Shown here: piece by piece, positions 25,908 through 35,098 of the stretch | How positions within the stretch are numbered: the stretch's first letter is position 1 | Layout of the letters: every line of letters begins with the position of its first letter | Assembly: GCA_959018755.1 (NCBI GenBank) | Contig: CAUEMA010000007.1 | Span: forward strand, 1 to 64,000 | Direction: 5' to 3' | DNA: 64,000 nucleotides | Source of the DNA: an uncultured Collinsella sp. | Lineage (GTDB): Bacteria > Actinomycetota > Coriobacteriia > Coriobacteriales > Coriobacteriaceae | Program-made: the position numbers and the translations under genes | Notes under the pieces: generated by a model | The model's database searches: none | What the model was told of the DNA's origin: nothing | Seen by the model: only the letters and a program-made list of their open reading frames with translations

Positions 25908-25921
25908 GTCGACGCCTCCGA

Positions 25922-26179
25922 CTAGGCCTTGTAGGTGTACAGGTTCCCGGTGGCGGCGTCGATGTAGACCGAGCCGACCACGGCGGTGCCGGTCGGCGCG
26001 CCGGTCCCGGCGGTCACGGAGGTGCCGTCGGCGCCCTTTTCTCCCTTGGGGCCCGTCTGACCGGTCGGGCCGGTCTCCCCCTTCAGTCCCTGGATTCCCT
26101 ACTTGCCCTGCTCTCCGGTGTCGCCCTTGTCGCCCTTGGGACCCTTGAGGGTTCCCACCTGATTCCACGTGTTAGTCAT
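25922..26179 (-). pseudogene. Collagen-like tail protein with internal amber stop
   Basis: The frame starts MTNTWNQVGTLKGPKGDKG and continues as GxY repeats, but codon 27 is TAG (26099-26101), where CAG would be expected. It then goes on GIQGLKGETGPTGQTGPKG to the end VYIDAATGNLYTYKA (85 codons). A one-base CAG-to-TAG change explains it. The ATG overlaps the upstream stop. Without suppression only 26 aa are made. Confidence 0.7.
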
Positions 26180-26645
26180 TTGTATCTCCAATCTCGCCGT
26201 AGCGATAATAGGTGCCAGTCTCACTGTCGAGGTAGAGGTCCCCGACGCGCCCGCCGGTGGCGGGTGCACCGCCCCCGACGTACCACTTCGTTCCGGGCTC
26301 GCCCGCCGACTTTAGCTGCTCGCGCACCCAGTCCTCGATGTCCGCCCAGGTCTTGACCTCGTCGTCGGTGTAGATGTATCCGTCCGGCTTGGCCCTCGGG
26401 CGCACCCTGAGCACGGCGCGCGCCTGCGTGTCGCGCCCATCGCTCGCCCATGCGGCAATGTCGGCGCCCGCCGTCAGCAGGAGCGACGGCACCGGGGCCT
26501 CGCCGCCGACGACCGGGGTCACCAATGCGCGCGCCGATCCGGCGATGGCGAAGTGGGCCTCCGTCGCGCCGCGGACCGAGACGCGGACGCGCCGACCCGT
26601 ATCCCATTGGTAAAGGGGCGGGCCGATGAGTTCTATCTGCTTCAT
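26172..26645 (-). CDS. Baseplate/tail-associated protein
   Basis: The 157-aa protein begins MKQIELIGPPLYQWDTGRRV. Its C-terminal half has WADIEDWVREQLKSAG, then WYVGGGAPATGGRVGDLYLD, a segment often found in phage fibre linkers. Function is inferred only from its place between the Gp37-like protein and fibre genes. Confidence 0.6.
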   Translation of the reverse strand: MKQIELIGPPLYQWDTGRRVRVSVRGATEAHFAIAGSARALVTPVVGGEAPVPSLLLTAGADIAAWASDGRDTQARAVLRVRPRAKPDGYIYTDDEVKTWADIEDWVREQLKSAGEPGTKWYVGGGAPATGGRVGDLYLDSETGTYYRYGEIGDTND

Positions 26646-26654
26646 AGCAATCTC

Positions 26655-27641
26655 CTATCTCCCCACCGCACCAGGCGATGCGCCATACGTGGCGCTGTAG
26701 CCCGACCCCGCGGCCTTTACGATCTTGCTGCTGATCTCGACCGAGACCGTCACGTTTGGCGAGTAGTGTCTGGCCTCAACGATATCGCCGAGGCCGAACT
26801 CGACGCCCTCGTTGACCGTCACGGTCACGCTGCCCTCGGACTGCTTGTCCTCGAGTCGGCTGGATGCCTGGTCGCGGAGATCGTCGCCCTCGGTGTTGTT
26901 GGCGTCGTAGTACTCCTCGAGCTCGAAGACGCCGGTCATCGCTTTCACGGTGCCCACGCTGCCTTCCCGGTCGGCGTAGACGTCCACGACTTCTCTGGCC
27001 GCAAGTTCACCTTTGCCGGCCGCCTTGAGGTGATTGGTGACGAGCAGGTCGCTCTTGAGGTCGAAGTTTACGAGATCGGAGTCGACCCTGCCGCGCCAGT
27101 CTGTCACCTTCACCGCCTGGAGCCTGCACGATCCGCCCACCCACCTCGCATCGAGGCGAAGGCCTGCGGAGCGCATCGCCAGCCTAAGGTTGGTCCAGGC
27201 GTCGGGTGCGTCCCTGCTGCATCGGTAACTGACGTTCACCCCGGCGTCGGCATCGGGAACCGTGAAGAGGGAGCCGATGTCGAGCCGCTTAACCGCGGAC
27301 CGCAGCACGGCGTTAGCGTCCCCAGAGAGGACAAGGTAGTCCTGGCCCGGATCGGGCCACAGAAGGCGCTTCTCGAGCACTCCAGTCCAGGTCGACCCGG
27401 TCCAGTGCAGCTCGGACGAGGTGCGGCGCGTCTTGAGCTCGAACCCCTCGACGCGCCCGCCGATCTCCAGGCCGTCGGCGAAAACACGCCAAGCGGCCTC
27501 CGGCAACGGTACGGACGAGTCGCGCACCACGAGATCGAACGAGTTGTCGACGCCGTCGCCCCAGCCCGAGTCCATATCCAGCTCGAAGTCAGAAATCGGG
27601 AAGAGCGTCCTGCCGGCGCTGTCGGCGACTATGAGCTCCAA
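26655..27641 (-). CDS. Tail protein, siphovirus Gp37-like
   Basis: The 328-aa protein starts at TTG and opens LIVADSAGRTLFPISDFELD. Hydrophobic and acidic blocks followed by NNTEGDDLRDQASSRLEDKQ and a closing GDIVEARHYSPNVTVSVEI match the ReqiPepy6 Gp37-like baseplate/tail-hub family. It follows the distal tail protein, as expected for the tail hub. Confidence 0.7.
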   Translation of the reverse strand: MELIVADSAGRTLFPISDFELDMDSGWGDGVDNSFDLVVRDSSVPLPEAAWRVFADGLEIGGRVEGFELKTRRTSSELHWTGSTWTGVLEKRLLWPDPGQDYLVLSGDANAVLRSAVKRLDIGSLFTVPDADAGVNVSYRCSRDAPDAWTNLRLAMRSAGLRLDARWVGGSCRLQAVKVTDWRGRVDSDLVNFDLKSDLLVTNHLKAAGKGELAAREVVDVYADREGSVGTVKAMTGVFELEEYYDANNTEGDDLRDQASSRLEDKQSEGSVTVTVNEGVEFGLGDIVEARHYSPNVTVSVEISSKIVKAAGSGYSATYGASPGAVGR

Positions 27642-28468
27642 GGCGGCTCCCCCTCCTCAAGATAGTGGGTCATGATGAAGCCGAACGAGCCGTCCCATGC
27701 GACAGAGGACGTGCCGGGCCGAAGCTGCTCGAAGCAGTAGGAACCGCTTCCGGCGCCCTCTCCGCGCATGCCGTCGGCGAAGCGGTCCTCGGTCTCACCG
27801 TACATGCCGACGAGCTTGATCGTCTTGGGGAAGCTCGAGCCGTCGATGATGAGCCTGGAGCCGCCAGGCACTTCAACGTCCGCAGAGTAGACGTTGATGA
27901 AGTCCCCCTGCGTCACGGTGATGCGCGGTGACGACGCGGGACCGAAGATCGTGAGCTTAAGGTCGGCGGGCACCAGCCCGTCGACGGTGACCGACCGGCT
28001 TGCGACCGAGCCGCCGTAGTCGTACTCGTAGTCATGGGGAAAGTCCAGGCCGGTCTGGTCCTCGTCCTCCCGGGCATAGAACTCCTGGACGACCTCGCGC
28101 CGCCAGGACCCGTCGAGCAGCAGCACGGTAAGCGTGGCGGCGATACCCCGCCTGCCGTAGACCTGCGATGTCTCGGACTTCGCGATATAGGCGCGCTGGT
28201 ACCAAACACCGTCGACGACGAGGCGGCCGGGCTCGCGGACGGAGATATCCCTGTCCGCAAGCCGCCTTAGCCTGTCGGCAGCCGCCGAGGACAGCACGGC
28301 ATCGACCGTCGCCTCCCTCGCGTCTCGCGAGATGCCGTAGACGCCGCGCCGTGAGAGGTCGTAGCTCCACTCGCGCGAGCGCACGCCCGCGGCGGTGCCG
28401 ACATAGATGCCGTCGCCGTCGAGGTCGACGCGCTCACCCGAGGACGAGACGTAGTGCATCCTATGCAT
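27629..28468 (-). CDS. Distal tail protein (Dit-like)
   Basis: The 279-aa protein has the Sipho_tail layout: an N-terminal domain with REWSYDLSRRGVYGISRDAR and a beta-rich C-terminal part with GTSSVAWDGSFGFIMTHYLE. It should join tail tube and baseplate. The ATG at 28468 overlaps the tape-measure stop by 8 nt; a second ATG lies three codons on. Confidence 0.75.
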   Translation of the reverse strand: MHRMHYVSSSGERVDLDGDGIYVGTAAGVRSREWSYDLSRRGVYGISRDAREATVDAVLSSAAADRLRRLADRDISVREPGRLVVDGVWYQRAYIAKSETSQVYGRRGIAATLTVLLLDGSWRREVVQEFYAREDEDQTGLDFPHDYEYDYGGSVASRSVTVDGLVPADLKLTIFGPASSPRITVTQGDFINVYSADVEVPGGSRLIIDGSSFPKTIKLVGMYGETEDRFADGMRGEGAGSGSYCFEQLRPGTSSVAWDGSFGFIMTHYLEEGEPPWSS

Positions 28469-31400
28469 GTGCCACCGCCCTGATGTGCCTGTCGAGGTCG
28501 CGCTCGAGCGTGACCGGCGTGTACTTCTGGATGATCGCCGGGAGGTTGCGGTCGAGCCACGCGATGACCGCGGCGGCGTCCGAGCCGCCGCCGACATCCA
28601 TCGTCTGGGCGACCCCCCTGCCGATCCCGCCCAGCACCTTGGGGCTCAGCGGGATGGCCGCCTCGTCGTATCGCCGGTTGTCGCCGATTCCGATGACGCG
28701 CGGGCTGTTCGGCCCGAAGACCGCGCCACTCGCGAACCAGTTAACGTTGACCGACGGGACCGAGCCCGTCTGCGCGTCGAACTTGCCGCTCATCGAGAAG
28801 TGCGGCAGCGGTCCCACGTCGATGCGCGGGAGCGTGAGCCGCATCGATCCGACCTCGGCCGACATCTGCCGGCAGGCCCCCATGATCGCGGTGCGGGCGG
28901 CGCTTGCCGCATTCCTGGCAGAAGCCGAGAAGCGGTTGAAGGACGCGCCGGAGCGGACGCCGAACGAGACTGCGGACGCCGACGCCGCCGCCATGCTCGC
29001 CGCGACCATAGAACCCACTGCTGCCACGGAGGCGGAAAGCAGCAGGGCCGACGCCGAGGCGGTCCCGCAGGAGGCGGAGAACGACGCCAGGGACGGCGAC
29101 GCGGCGGCAAGGGCGGGGGCGGCGGCCGCTGCCGCAACGGCAAGCGCACCGAGGCCGGCTGCGGCACCGGGGGCGCCGGAGGATATCTTGGGGATCGCCT
29201 TTCCCATGGTTCCGAGTCCGTCGGCTGAGGTCGAGATGGAAGCGGCGACGCCCGCCATTGCGACGTCGAGCGCAGCCATCCCAAGAGCGAGGGCGGCGGT
29301 CGCAAGCGAGGCGGCCGTGGCGCCGACGGCGAACACCGCGAGTCCGGCCCCCGCGGCAATCGACCCCACGCCGAGCATGATGAGGCCGACGCCGCCGACG
29401 ATGGCGGCGGCACCGAGGGCCGCAGTAGCGACGGCAAGGGGCATCGCGAGCGCGGAGCAGGCCGACAGGCCAGCGCCCGCCAAGAGACCGCCGACTCCCA
29501 TGACGATGAGGCCGACGCCCGCGACGATGGCGGCGACGCCGAGGGCCGCGGCGGCGACCGTGCACGCCACCGCCCCGGCGGCGAGCGCCAGCAGCCCACC
29601 AGACGCCATGAGGGCGCCGGGTGCCAGCACGAACAGGGAGGCTCCGAGCGCGGCTATGCCGACGGCGGCCTCGGGGCCGCAGGCGGCGATGGTCGGCAGC
29701 GCGAGTGACATAATCGCGAGGCCGGTGGCTGCGAGCAGGATGCCCACGCCGGCGAGCGCGGCGGCGGCGCCGAAGGCGACCATGCCGACGGAGCCGGCAG
29801 TCAGGGCGGGCCCGAGCGCGGCGGCGCCCAGCGCCAGCCCGGCGATGACCGCCACCATGGCTGCCATGCCGATTGCGGCCTGAGGCCCCGCCTCGCCGAG
29901 CCTGATCGCGGAGAGGGCGAGAAGACCGATGCCGCCGCACGCGAGCAGAACGCCGGCTCCAACCATGAGGACGGCCGCGCCGAACGAAGTCATCTTACCG
30001 GCCGCCGCGCCCGCGGCTGTGCCAGCTGCGGTCTCGCCCGCCGCTGTGGTGGCAAGACCTGCACCGGCGGCGGGTGCGGATGCCCCGAGGGACAGCAGGG
30101 CGCCGCCGATGACCTTCAGGAGCGAGCCCACAGGGCCGCCGGCGACTTTCATGACGAGGAAGGCACCGCCGACGGCCTTGACGACAGGGGCAGTCTCCTC
30201 GGAATGGTCGGAGAGCCACTGGAACGCGTCGCCCACCGAGCGGACGACCGGCTCGGCGGCCTCGAACGCAGTGTCGAGCGCGTTGGCCGCGTCCGCCGCG
30301 CCCTCGGCCGGGCTGGACCACCCGGTGATCTGCGACACGGTCGACCATACGGCGTCACCCATGGAGGACGCCGTGTAACCGAGCGCATCAAGTGCTCCGG
30401 CGAAAGATGAAGCCGCCTCGTTGTTGAGCAGCGTCTCGCAGAAAGCGGAGGTCATATCCACTGCGCCGGCGAACGCGTCCCCGGCCACCGAGACCCCGCC
30501 CGCGACCACGCCGGAGAACACGGCGGCGAACGACGACGCCGCGTCCCGGATGCTCGGGTCGGCCATCGCGTCGGTGACGGCGCCGAACGCGCCGTTCACC
30601 GTGCCCTTCACGCCGTCGATGACGCCGACGATGTTGGACGATCCGATGGCGCCGATGATCTTGGCGACGCCCTTTGGGAAGGCGTTGCACATGTTGGAGA
30701 ACGACGTCTTGATGCCGCCCGTCGCGGCCTTTGCCTGCTCGGAGAAGCTCGTGATGCCGTCCGCGCCGTTCTTGTCGAGGTCGACCACGGCGTCGGCGAA
30801 ATCCGAGACCGTGACCCTGCCGTCCTTCATGGCCTGGTAGAGGTCGGATGCCGATGCGCTCTGCCCGAGCATGGACTTCGCCACCTGGTCGATCTGGCCA
30901 GGCATCGCCTGCTGGATGCTCATCCAGGTGTCCATCTCCATCTTGTTGGTGGAGACGGCCTTGGTGAGCTGCGTCATGGCGTTGGACTGGATGTCCTCGG
31001 ACGCGCCGCCAGCGAGGACGGCATCGTTGAATGCGAGGTAGCGGTCGGTCGCCTGGTCGATCGACTTGGACGACGGCGCGAGCTGCTGCACGCCCGTCGC
31101 GGCCGCGTCGAGCCTCGTGGGGAGCTCCGACAGCCTGTCGGACAGGGTGTCGATGCTCCTTTGGGACTCGTCGGCCCCGTAGCCGAGCGACTGGAGCACC
31201 TTGGGGAAGTTGTTGAGCGTGTCGACGCGCGCGACCGCGGCGTCCACGCTCGAGGACACCGTCGAGACGACCCTCTGCACCACGCCGGCAACGGCACCGG
31301 TGATGACCGCGGCCTTTGCCGAGAAGCCCGAGGCGACCTTGCTCGCCATGTTCCCGCCCGCCGCCGTGCCGGCAGACCCGAATTCGCTCGAGAGCGATGA

Positions 31401-32093
31401 CAGCGCGCTGCCGGCCGAGGACAGGACACCGCCGCCGATGGTGGCGATCTTCGCCACGAAGCGGCCCGTCGCCCTCTCCCCAGCGCCCAGCCTGTCGGCA
31501 AGCGTCCCGGCGCTGCCGCCGAGTTTTCCTAGCGCCGACACGGGCGCGGAAGTCGCACTCGCGAGCCGCTTCTGCGCCGAGGCGAGCTTGGACTCGGCCG
31601 CCTGGGCACGCTCCGACGCGGTCTGCGCCCTGAGCTTTGCGGTGACGAGGTTGCTTTCAGCGCTCAGCGCCCGCGCGGATGCCGGGCCGTACTTGGCGAC
31701 GGCATCGTTGTACTTGACCTGGGCCGCCTCTGCCGACAATGAGGCCGACTTCGAGGTCGCCATCGCCGAGCGAAGCTCGAGCGTGGCGGATTTGACCTTG
31801 TTCTGGAGCCCCTCGACGGCGTTCGCGCTCGCCGCGCCGGAGAAGGCGGAGGAGAATGCGGCGCCGGTCGCCTTGCCGGTCGCGGAGAATTTACCAGTCG
31901 CGCCGGAGAGCGCAGAGGAGACCCTAGCGACCAGGCTGCTGCCGCCAGACTTGCCCGCCGCTGCGGAGAAGACCCTTCCGAAGCGCGACCCCGAGGAGGA
32001 TCCCGCCCCGGACAGGTCCTTGTCCACCTGGGAGGCGAAGCCAGCCATGGACGGCATGACCTTTACGGATACGGATCCGACGTCTGTGGACAT
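28461..32093 (-). CDS. Tape measure protein
   Basis: At 1210 aa this is the largest phage gene. It begins MSTDVGSVSVKVMPSMAGFA, has Ala/Lys/Glu coiled-coil segments (about 85-200), a conserved TMP core around QSNAMTQLTKAVSTNKMEMD (350-450), and a long Ala/Gly-rich hydrophobic stretch (about 640-1000) with many potential membrane helices. It sets tail length and helps DNA cross the membrane. ATAAGGAGG precedes the ATG. Confidence 0.9.
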   Translation of the reverse strand: MSTDVGSVSVKVMPSMAGFASQVDKDLSGAGSSSGSRFGRVFSAAAGKSGGSSLVARVSSALSGATGKFSATGKATGAAFSSAFSGAASANAVEGLQNKVKSATLELRSAMATSKSASLSAEAAQVKYNDAVAKYGPASARALSAESNLVTAKLRAQTASERAQAAESKLASAQKRLASATSAPVSALGKLGGSAGTLADRLGAGERATGRFVAKIATIGGGVLSSAGSALSSLSSEFGSAGTAAGGNMASKVASGFSAKAAVITGAVAGVVQRVVSTVSSSVDAAVARVDTLNNFPKVLQSLGYGADESQRSIDTLSDRLSELPTRLDAAATGVQQLAPSSKSIDQATDRYLAFNDAVLAGGASEDIQSNAMTQLTKAVSTNKMEMDTWMSIQQAMPGQIDQVAKSMLGQSASASDLYQAMKDGRVTVSDFADAVVDLDKNGADGITSFSEQAKAATGGIKTSFSNMCNAFPKGVAKIIGAIGSSNIVGVIDGVKGTVNGAFGAVTDAMADPSIRDAASSFAAVFSGVVAGGVSVAGDAFAGAVDMTSAFCETLLNNEAASSFAGALDALGYTASSMGDAVWSTVSQITGWSSPAEGAADAANALDTAFEAAEPVVRSVGDAFQWLSDHSEETAPVVKAVGGAFLVMKVAGGPVGSLLKVIGGALLSLGASAPAAGAGLATTAAGETAAGTAAGAAAGKMTSFGAAVLMVGAGVLLACGGIGLLALSAIRLGEAGPQAAIGMAAMVAVIAGLALGAAALGPALTAGSVGMVAFGAAAALAGVGILLAATGLAIMSLALPTIAACGPEAAVGIAALGASLFVLAPGALMASGGLLALAAGAVACTVAAAALGVAAIVAGVGLIVMGVGGLLAGAGLSACSALAMPLAVATAALGAAAIVGGVGLIMLGVGSIAAGAGLAVFAVGATAASLATAALALGMAALDVAMAGVAASISTSADGLGTMGKAIPKISSGAPGAAAGLGALAVAAAAAAPALAAASPSLASFSASCGTASASALLLSASVAAVGSMVAASMAAASASAVSFGVRSGASFNRFSASARNAASAARTAIMGACRQMSAEVGSMRLTLPRIDVGPLPHFSMSGKFDAQTGSVPSVNVNWFASGAVFGPNSPRVIGIGDNRRYDEAAIPLSPKVLGGIGRGVAQTMDVGGGSDAAAVIAWLDRNLPAIIQKYTPVTLERDLDRHIRAVAHA

Positions 32094-32102
32094 GGCGCCT
32101 CC

Positions 32103-32779
32103 TTATACATCGATTCCGAACGACGAAGATATCTCGTACTTCGCCGCCAGCGCCGAGTCCCTGCGGCGCTCGTTCCTGGCTCGCTCGCCAGGCGATAAGA
32201 TCCGCTGCGGGGCGTTGACGCGCTTTTTGGCATCCTCGGTGAACCCGTAGTGGAAGCACCTGAGCTCGTGCTCGATCATGTCGAGCAGGCGCGTCTTGTC
32301 GTCCCACAGGTTGTCGGGCTCAAGGCGAACGGAGACCCGCGAGCGCGCCGGCAGCTGGGAGTAGAGGACCTGCCAGCGGCAAAGGTCCTCGTCCGTCGCC
32401 CCGTCGAACCCGCCGCCGAGGGGAAGGTCGATGCCGTACGTCTGACGGAAGTCGGCGACGACCTCTCCCCTCATGCAGGTCCAGGCGGCGGCGAAGCTTG
32501 CTAGTTTTTTGCCGCGGCCTCCATGGCGGCCTGGAAGAATGCACCCCAGCGCTCCGCCGAGCAGCCCTGCCCGTCTTCGCCGAGCGAGTCCATGTACTCG
32601 ACGGTCTTGCCGTCGAAGATCTCGTCCATCGCGTCCCACACCTCGTGCATCTTCTCGGGGATGCCGTCGTAGGCCATGGCGCGCTGCACCTTCATGGACT
32701 GGATGGCCTTCTTGTTGATCTGGTACTTCTTGCCGTCGAACTCGAACTCGAGCGCGCCCTCGGGGCGCTTGGCCGCCAT
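32103..32779 (-). CDS. Tail assembly chaperone fusion made by -1 frameshift
   Basis: The downstream frame (32103 to about 32510) has no good start. It joins the upstream chaperone at A-AAA-AAC, giving AAKKLASFAAAWTCMRGEVV and a roughly 225-aa fusion. The second part has VADFRQTYGIDLPLGGGF and a charged C-terminus ending SSSFGIDV. This two-frame layout between tail tube and tape measure is the general rule in siphoviruses (G/GT type). Confidence 0.8.
32501..32779 (-). CDS. Tail assembly chaperone, short form
   Basis: The 92-aa protein begins MAAKRPEGALEFEFDGKKY and ends AMEAAAKN at a TAG right after the slippery heptamer. It should coat the tape measure during assembly. Its ATG overlaps the stop of the tail tube gene. 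Confidence 0.8.
   Translation of the reverse strand: MAAKRPEGALEFEFDGKKYQINKKAIQSMKVQRAMAYDGIPEKMHEVWDAMDEIFDGKTVEYMDSLGEDGQGCSAERWGAFFQAAMEAAAKN
32504..32510 (-). other. Slippery heptamer A-AAA-AAC
   Basis: In the zero frame the codons are GCA AAA AAC TAG. A -1 slip on A AAA AAC enters the long downstream frame and avoids the TAG. Confidence 0.8.
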
Positions 32780-33366
32780 TAGGCCGCCGCCGTCTCGGTC
32801 GACTCGATGTAGTCGTAGCAGGTGTTGCCGTCCTCGTCAGTGAGGTACTTCATCGTCAGGGCGCGCTGGCAGAGCTCGGAGCTGGAGATGGTGAGGTCGT
32901 CGAGCTCGGAGGACTGGCCGCGCGGAACGACCTTGGTCCACTTGCGGCCGTTCTTCAGGAGGAGGAGCAGCACGTAGGCGAAGGTCGGGTGGGAGTCGGA
33001 ATTGTGCTTGACGGTGATCAGGCCGCCCTCGTCGGTGACGTTGCCGTCGCCGTACTGGCTCTTGAGCGTCTCCGCCTTGATCTCGGCGAGCGTGAGCTGT
33101 GCGGACTCCACTCGGTTGGAATTGCTGGAGTCCATGAGGTCGCCGTTCATGTCGACCGTGTCGTTGGAGTCCTCGGAGACGGACTCGACGTAGCCGTCCT
33201 CGGAGACAAAGCCGAGGCACTTGAATGTGGGATCGAGCTCGCTCTTGTTCTTGATGACCTTGTCCGGCAGGGTGGTGCCGACGGGGGCCGAGAAGATGTA
33301 GCCGCCCCTCACGCCCTTTCCGGCGCTGACGTTGTTGGAGTTGTTCGCGTTGCTGACTTCGGCCAT
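32779..33366 (-). CDS. Major tail tube protein
   Basis: The 195-aa protein begins MAEVSNANNSNNVSAGKGVR and has GYIFSAPVGTTLPDKVI, then FVSEDGYVESVSEDSNDTV, all typical of Gram-positive siphovirus tail tube proteins. It is followed by the chaperone pair and tape measure, the expected order. Confidence 0.82.
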   Translation of the reverse strand: MAEVSNANNSNNVSAGKGVRGGYIFSAPVGTTLPDKVIKNKSELDPTFKCLGFVSEDGYVESVSEDSNDTVDMNGDLMDSSNSNRVESAQLTLAEIKAETLKSQYGDGNVTDEGGLITVKHNSDSHPTFAYVLLLLLKNGRKWTKVVPRGQSSELDDLTISSSELCQRALTMKYLTDEDGNTCYDYIESTETAAA

Positions 33367-33383
33367 TCGCGCGTTCCTTTCTA

Positions 33384-33737
33384 CTACTCGCAGACCCAGA
33401 GCTGGACCTGCACCACGTACCTCGCCCTGCGCGTGTCAGGGTCGGGCATCTTGTATTGGTTCGTGACCTCCGGGTGGAAGACGTTGGGAAGCTCGTCCTC
33501 AAGGGACGGGACGGCCGCCTTCACCTTCTCGGCGAGGTCCTTCGCCGGCTTCCTGCCGCCCTTGCCCTCGGTCCCCCAGCAGTCGATATCGAGCTGGACC
33601 GGCTCCAGGAAGCCGCCGCCCCCTCCGACCTGCTCGACGGTGACGTACGGCTCCGGGTGCTCGGCGACCGGCTCGAGCGCCGCGTCGGCGCCGGCAAGTT
33701 CGCACAGACACCTCGCGACATCGGCCTCTATATCCAT
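33384..33737 (-). CDS. Minor capsid / tail terminator-like protein
   Basis: The 117-aa protein starts at ATG 33737 (MDIEADVARCLCELAG) and has a GGGGGFLEPVQLDIDCWG segment, resembling the Minor_capsid_3 type found before the tail tube. It probably caps the tail. Confidence 0.65.
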   Translation of the reverse strand: MDIEADVARCLCELAGADAALEPVAEHPEPYVTVEQVGGGGGFLEPVQLDIDCWGTEGKGGRKPAKDLAEKVKAAVPSLEDELPNVFHPEVTNQYKMPDPDTRRARYVVQVQLWVCE

Positions 33738-33739
33738 AA

Positions 33740-34033
33740 TCAACCTCCGGACGAGAGCGCCGCCCTCGTCAGTATCTTGTGTTTCGCCTGGGCGTGCTTG
33801 GCATGGTCCGAGCATGCGCTGACCCGAAAGCCCTTGGCGAGCGTGCCCTGGCAGCGACTAACCCTGAAGGCGGGGACGTCGTGGCCGTCCGGCGCGAGCA
33901 TCGACGTCGCGCGGGCGGCGATGCCCTCGGCCTTGCCCCTGAGCATCCCCTGGAGCGCGGCGTTGCCGTCCATCGCCTCGGCGTACCCGAGGCGGCTCCA
34001 TTTGAACTTCCCCCAGCTGTACTCCTTAGCCAT
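33740..34033 (-). CDS. Minor capsid protein, Minor_capsid_2-like
   Basis: The 97-aa protein starts at ATG 34033: MAKEYSWGKFKWSRLGYAEA, then KAEGIAARATSML. The pattern and position match Minor_capsid_2 / head-tail joining proteins. Confidence 0.65.
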   Translation of the reverse strand: MAKEYSWGKFKWSRLGYAEAMDGNAALQGMLRGKAEGIAARATSMLAPDGHDVPAFRVSRCQGTLAKGFRVSACSDHAKHAQAKHKILTRAALSSGG

Positions 34034-34334
34034 CGGCCGCCTCCAGCTCGACCGGGTAGCACCAGCGTCCCGGGCACGCCTCGGGGGCATAGGGCCTCGG
34101 GTTGCCCACGACGCGCAGCTCCTCGCCGCGCACGCGGACCGAGCAGCCCTTGAGGCGGATGCCGGCCATTTCCCTCGGGAGGTGCACCGTGTATGCCACG
34201 GTGGCGCCGGGCGCCACGACGGCGTCGACGTCGCGCTCGGCGACCGCCTCGGAGACGGGCTCGTGGAGGTCGTCGTACACCGTCTTGCGGGAGATGACCG
34301 TAACCGTCTCGGTCGGTATCCCCGCCATCGGCAT
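34026..34334 (-). CDS. Minor capsid protein, Minor_capsid_1-like
   Basis: The 102-aa protein starts at ATG 34334 behind GGAGGCGTG. MAGIPTETVTVISRKTVYDD and the SVRVRGEELRVVGNPRPY segment fit the head-closure proteins that stand at this position. It overlaps both neighbours by a few bases. Confidence 0.65.
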   Translation of the reverse strand: MPMAGIPTETVTVISRKTVYDDLHEPVSEAVAERDVDAVVAPGATVAYTVHLPREMAGIRLKGCSVRVRGEELRVVGNPRPYAPEACPGRWCYPVELEAADG

Positions 34335-34738
34335 CACGCCTCCTCCCAGCGGTCAGCGGCGGTCATGGGCTGGATACTGCGCACGCGGCACCCGGCCAGA
34401 CCGAGCCGCTTGAGGTCGGAGCGCCCCAGGTAGAGGTCTCCAGTCGGGTTGGCGAACGTGACGCTCGACGAGTACGGGCCGGTCGTCTGCGACTGCTGGG
34501 TGATGCCAGCCATGGCGCCGGGCGCGTTGACCGCCCGGGCGACCATGGCCACGCAGACGGACTTCACGTTCTCATCGAACGTGGGGTTCGAGCCGGCGAG
34601 GTACTGGACACCCATACGGCGCCGATATGCCCCGCGCAGGTACGCCGAGGCATCCTCGAGCAGCGCGGCAACCCTGGCCTCGTCCTCGGCGGCACCGCAG
34701 CGCGCCTCGTAGTCGGCGACGGTCGCGAAGGCGTCCAC
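34334..34738 (-). CDS. Head-tail connector protein
   Basis: The 134-aa protein starts MDAFATVADYEARCGAAEDE. Its ADYEAR start, DASAYLRGAYRRR helix and SVCVAMVARAVNAPG fit the Gp19/Gp15/Gp42 connector family that binds the portal ring. Confidence 0.75.
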   Translation of the reverse strand: MDAFATVADYEARCGAAEDEARVAALLEDASAYLRGAYRRRMGVQYLAGSNPTFDENVKSVCVAMVARAVNAPGAMAGITQQSQTTGPYSSSVTFANPTGDLYLGRSDLKRLGLAGCRVRSIQPMTAADRWEEA

Positions 34739-35079
34739 TAGAGCGTCTCCAGGATGGCGGTGAGCTCCGCCTTGGTCGCCTTGCGCGGGGCGAAGCCTCC
34801 GGCGGACTCGATGGCATCGCGCAGCTGCTGCACGGTCATCTCCGGCGCGGGCTTCTCGTGCACGGGCTGCTCGGGCTCGTCGTCCACGACGTCCTCGCCC
34901 TCGGCGCCATCGTCCTCGACGGGCTCCGCGGCGGCCTCCGTCTCGGCGGGCGGGAGGTCGACGAAGCCGCCGGCGGACAGCTCCGCGAAGCGCTCGTCGG
35001 TCAGCTCGACCTCCTCTCCCACGTAATGCACCGCGAGGGTCTCGCGGTCACGGTACGGGTAGGTGACCAAAGCGATCAT
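34738..35079 (-). CDS. Acidic protein with HeH-like C-terminus
   Basis: The 113-aa protein has a short N-terminal domain (VTYPYRDRETLAVHYVGEEV), a highly acidic middle (about 48-75) and a C-terminal helix pair TVQQLRDAIESAGGFAPRKA of HeH/LEM type. Such proteins often follow capsid genes in Gram-positive phages; the role is not known. Confidence 0.55.
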   Translation of the reverse strand: MIALVTYPYRDRETLAVHYVGEEVELTDERFAELSAGGFVDLPPAETEAAAEPVEDDGAEGEDVVDDEPEQPVHEKPAPEMTVQQLRDAIESAGGFAPRKATKAELTAILETL

Positions 35080-35098
35080 GGATGCTCCTTAGGGTTGC

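Noticed and set aside
32103..32639. Independent tail gene starting at 32639
   Set aside because: The N-terminal part is a shadow of the chaperone; the -1 slip site explains the frame.
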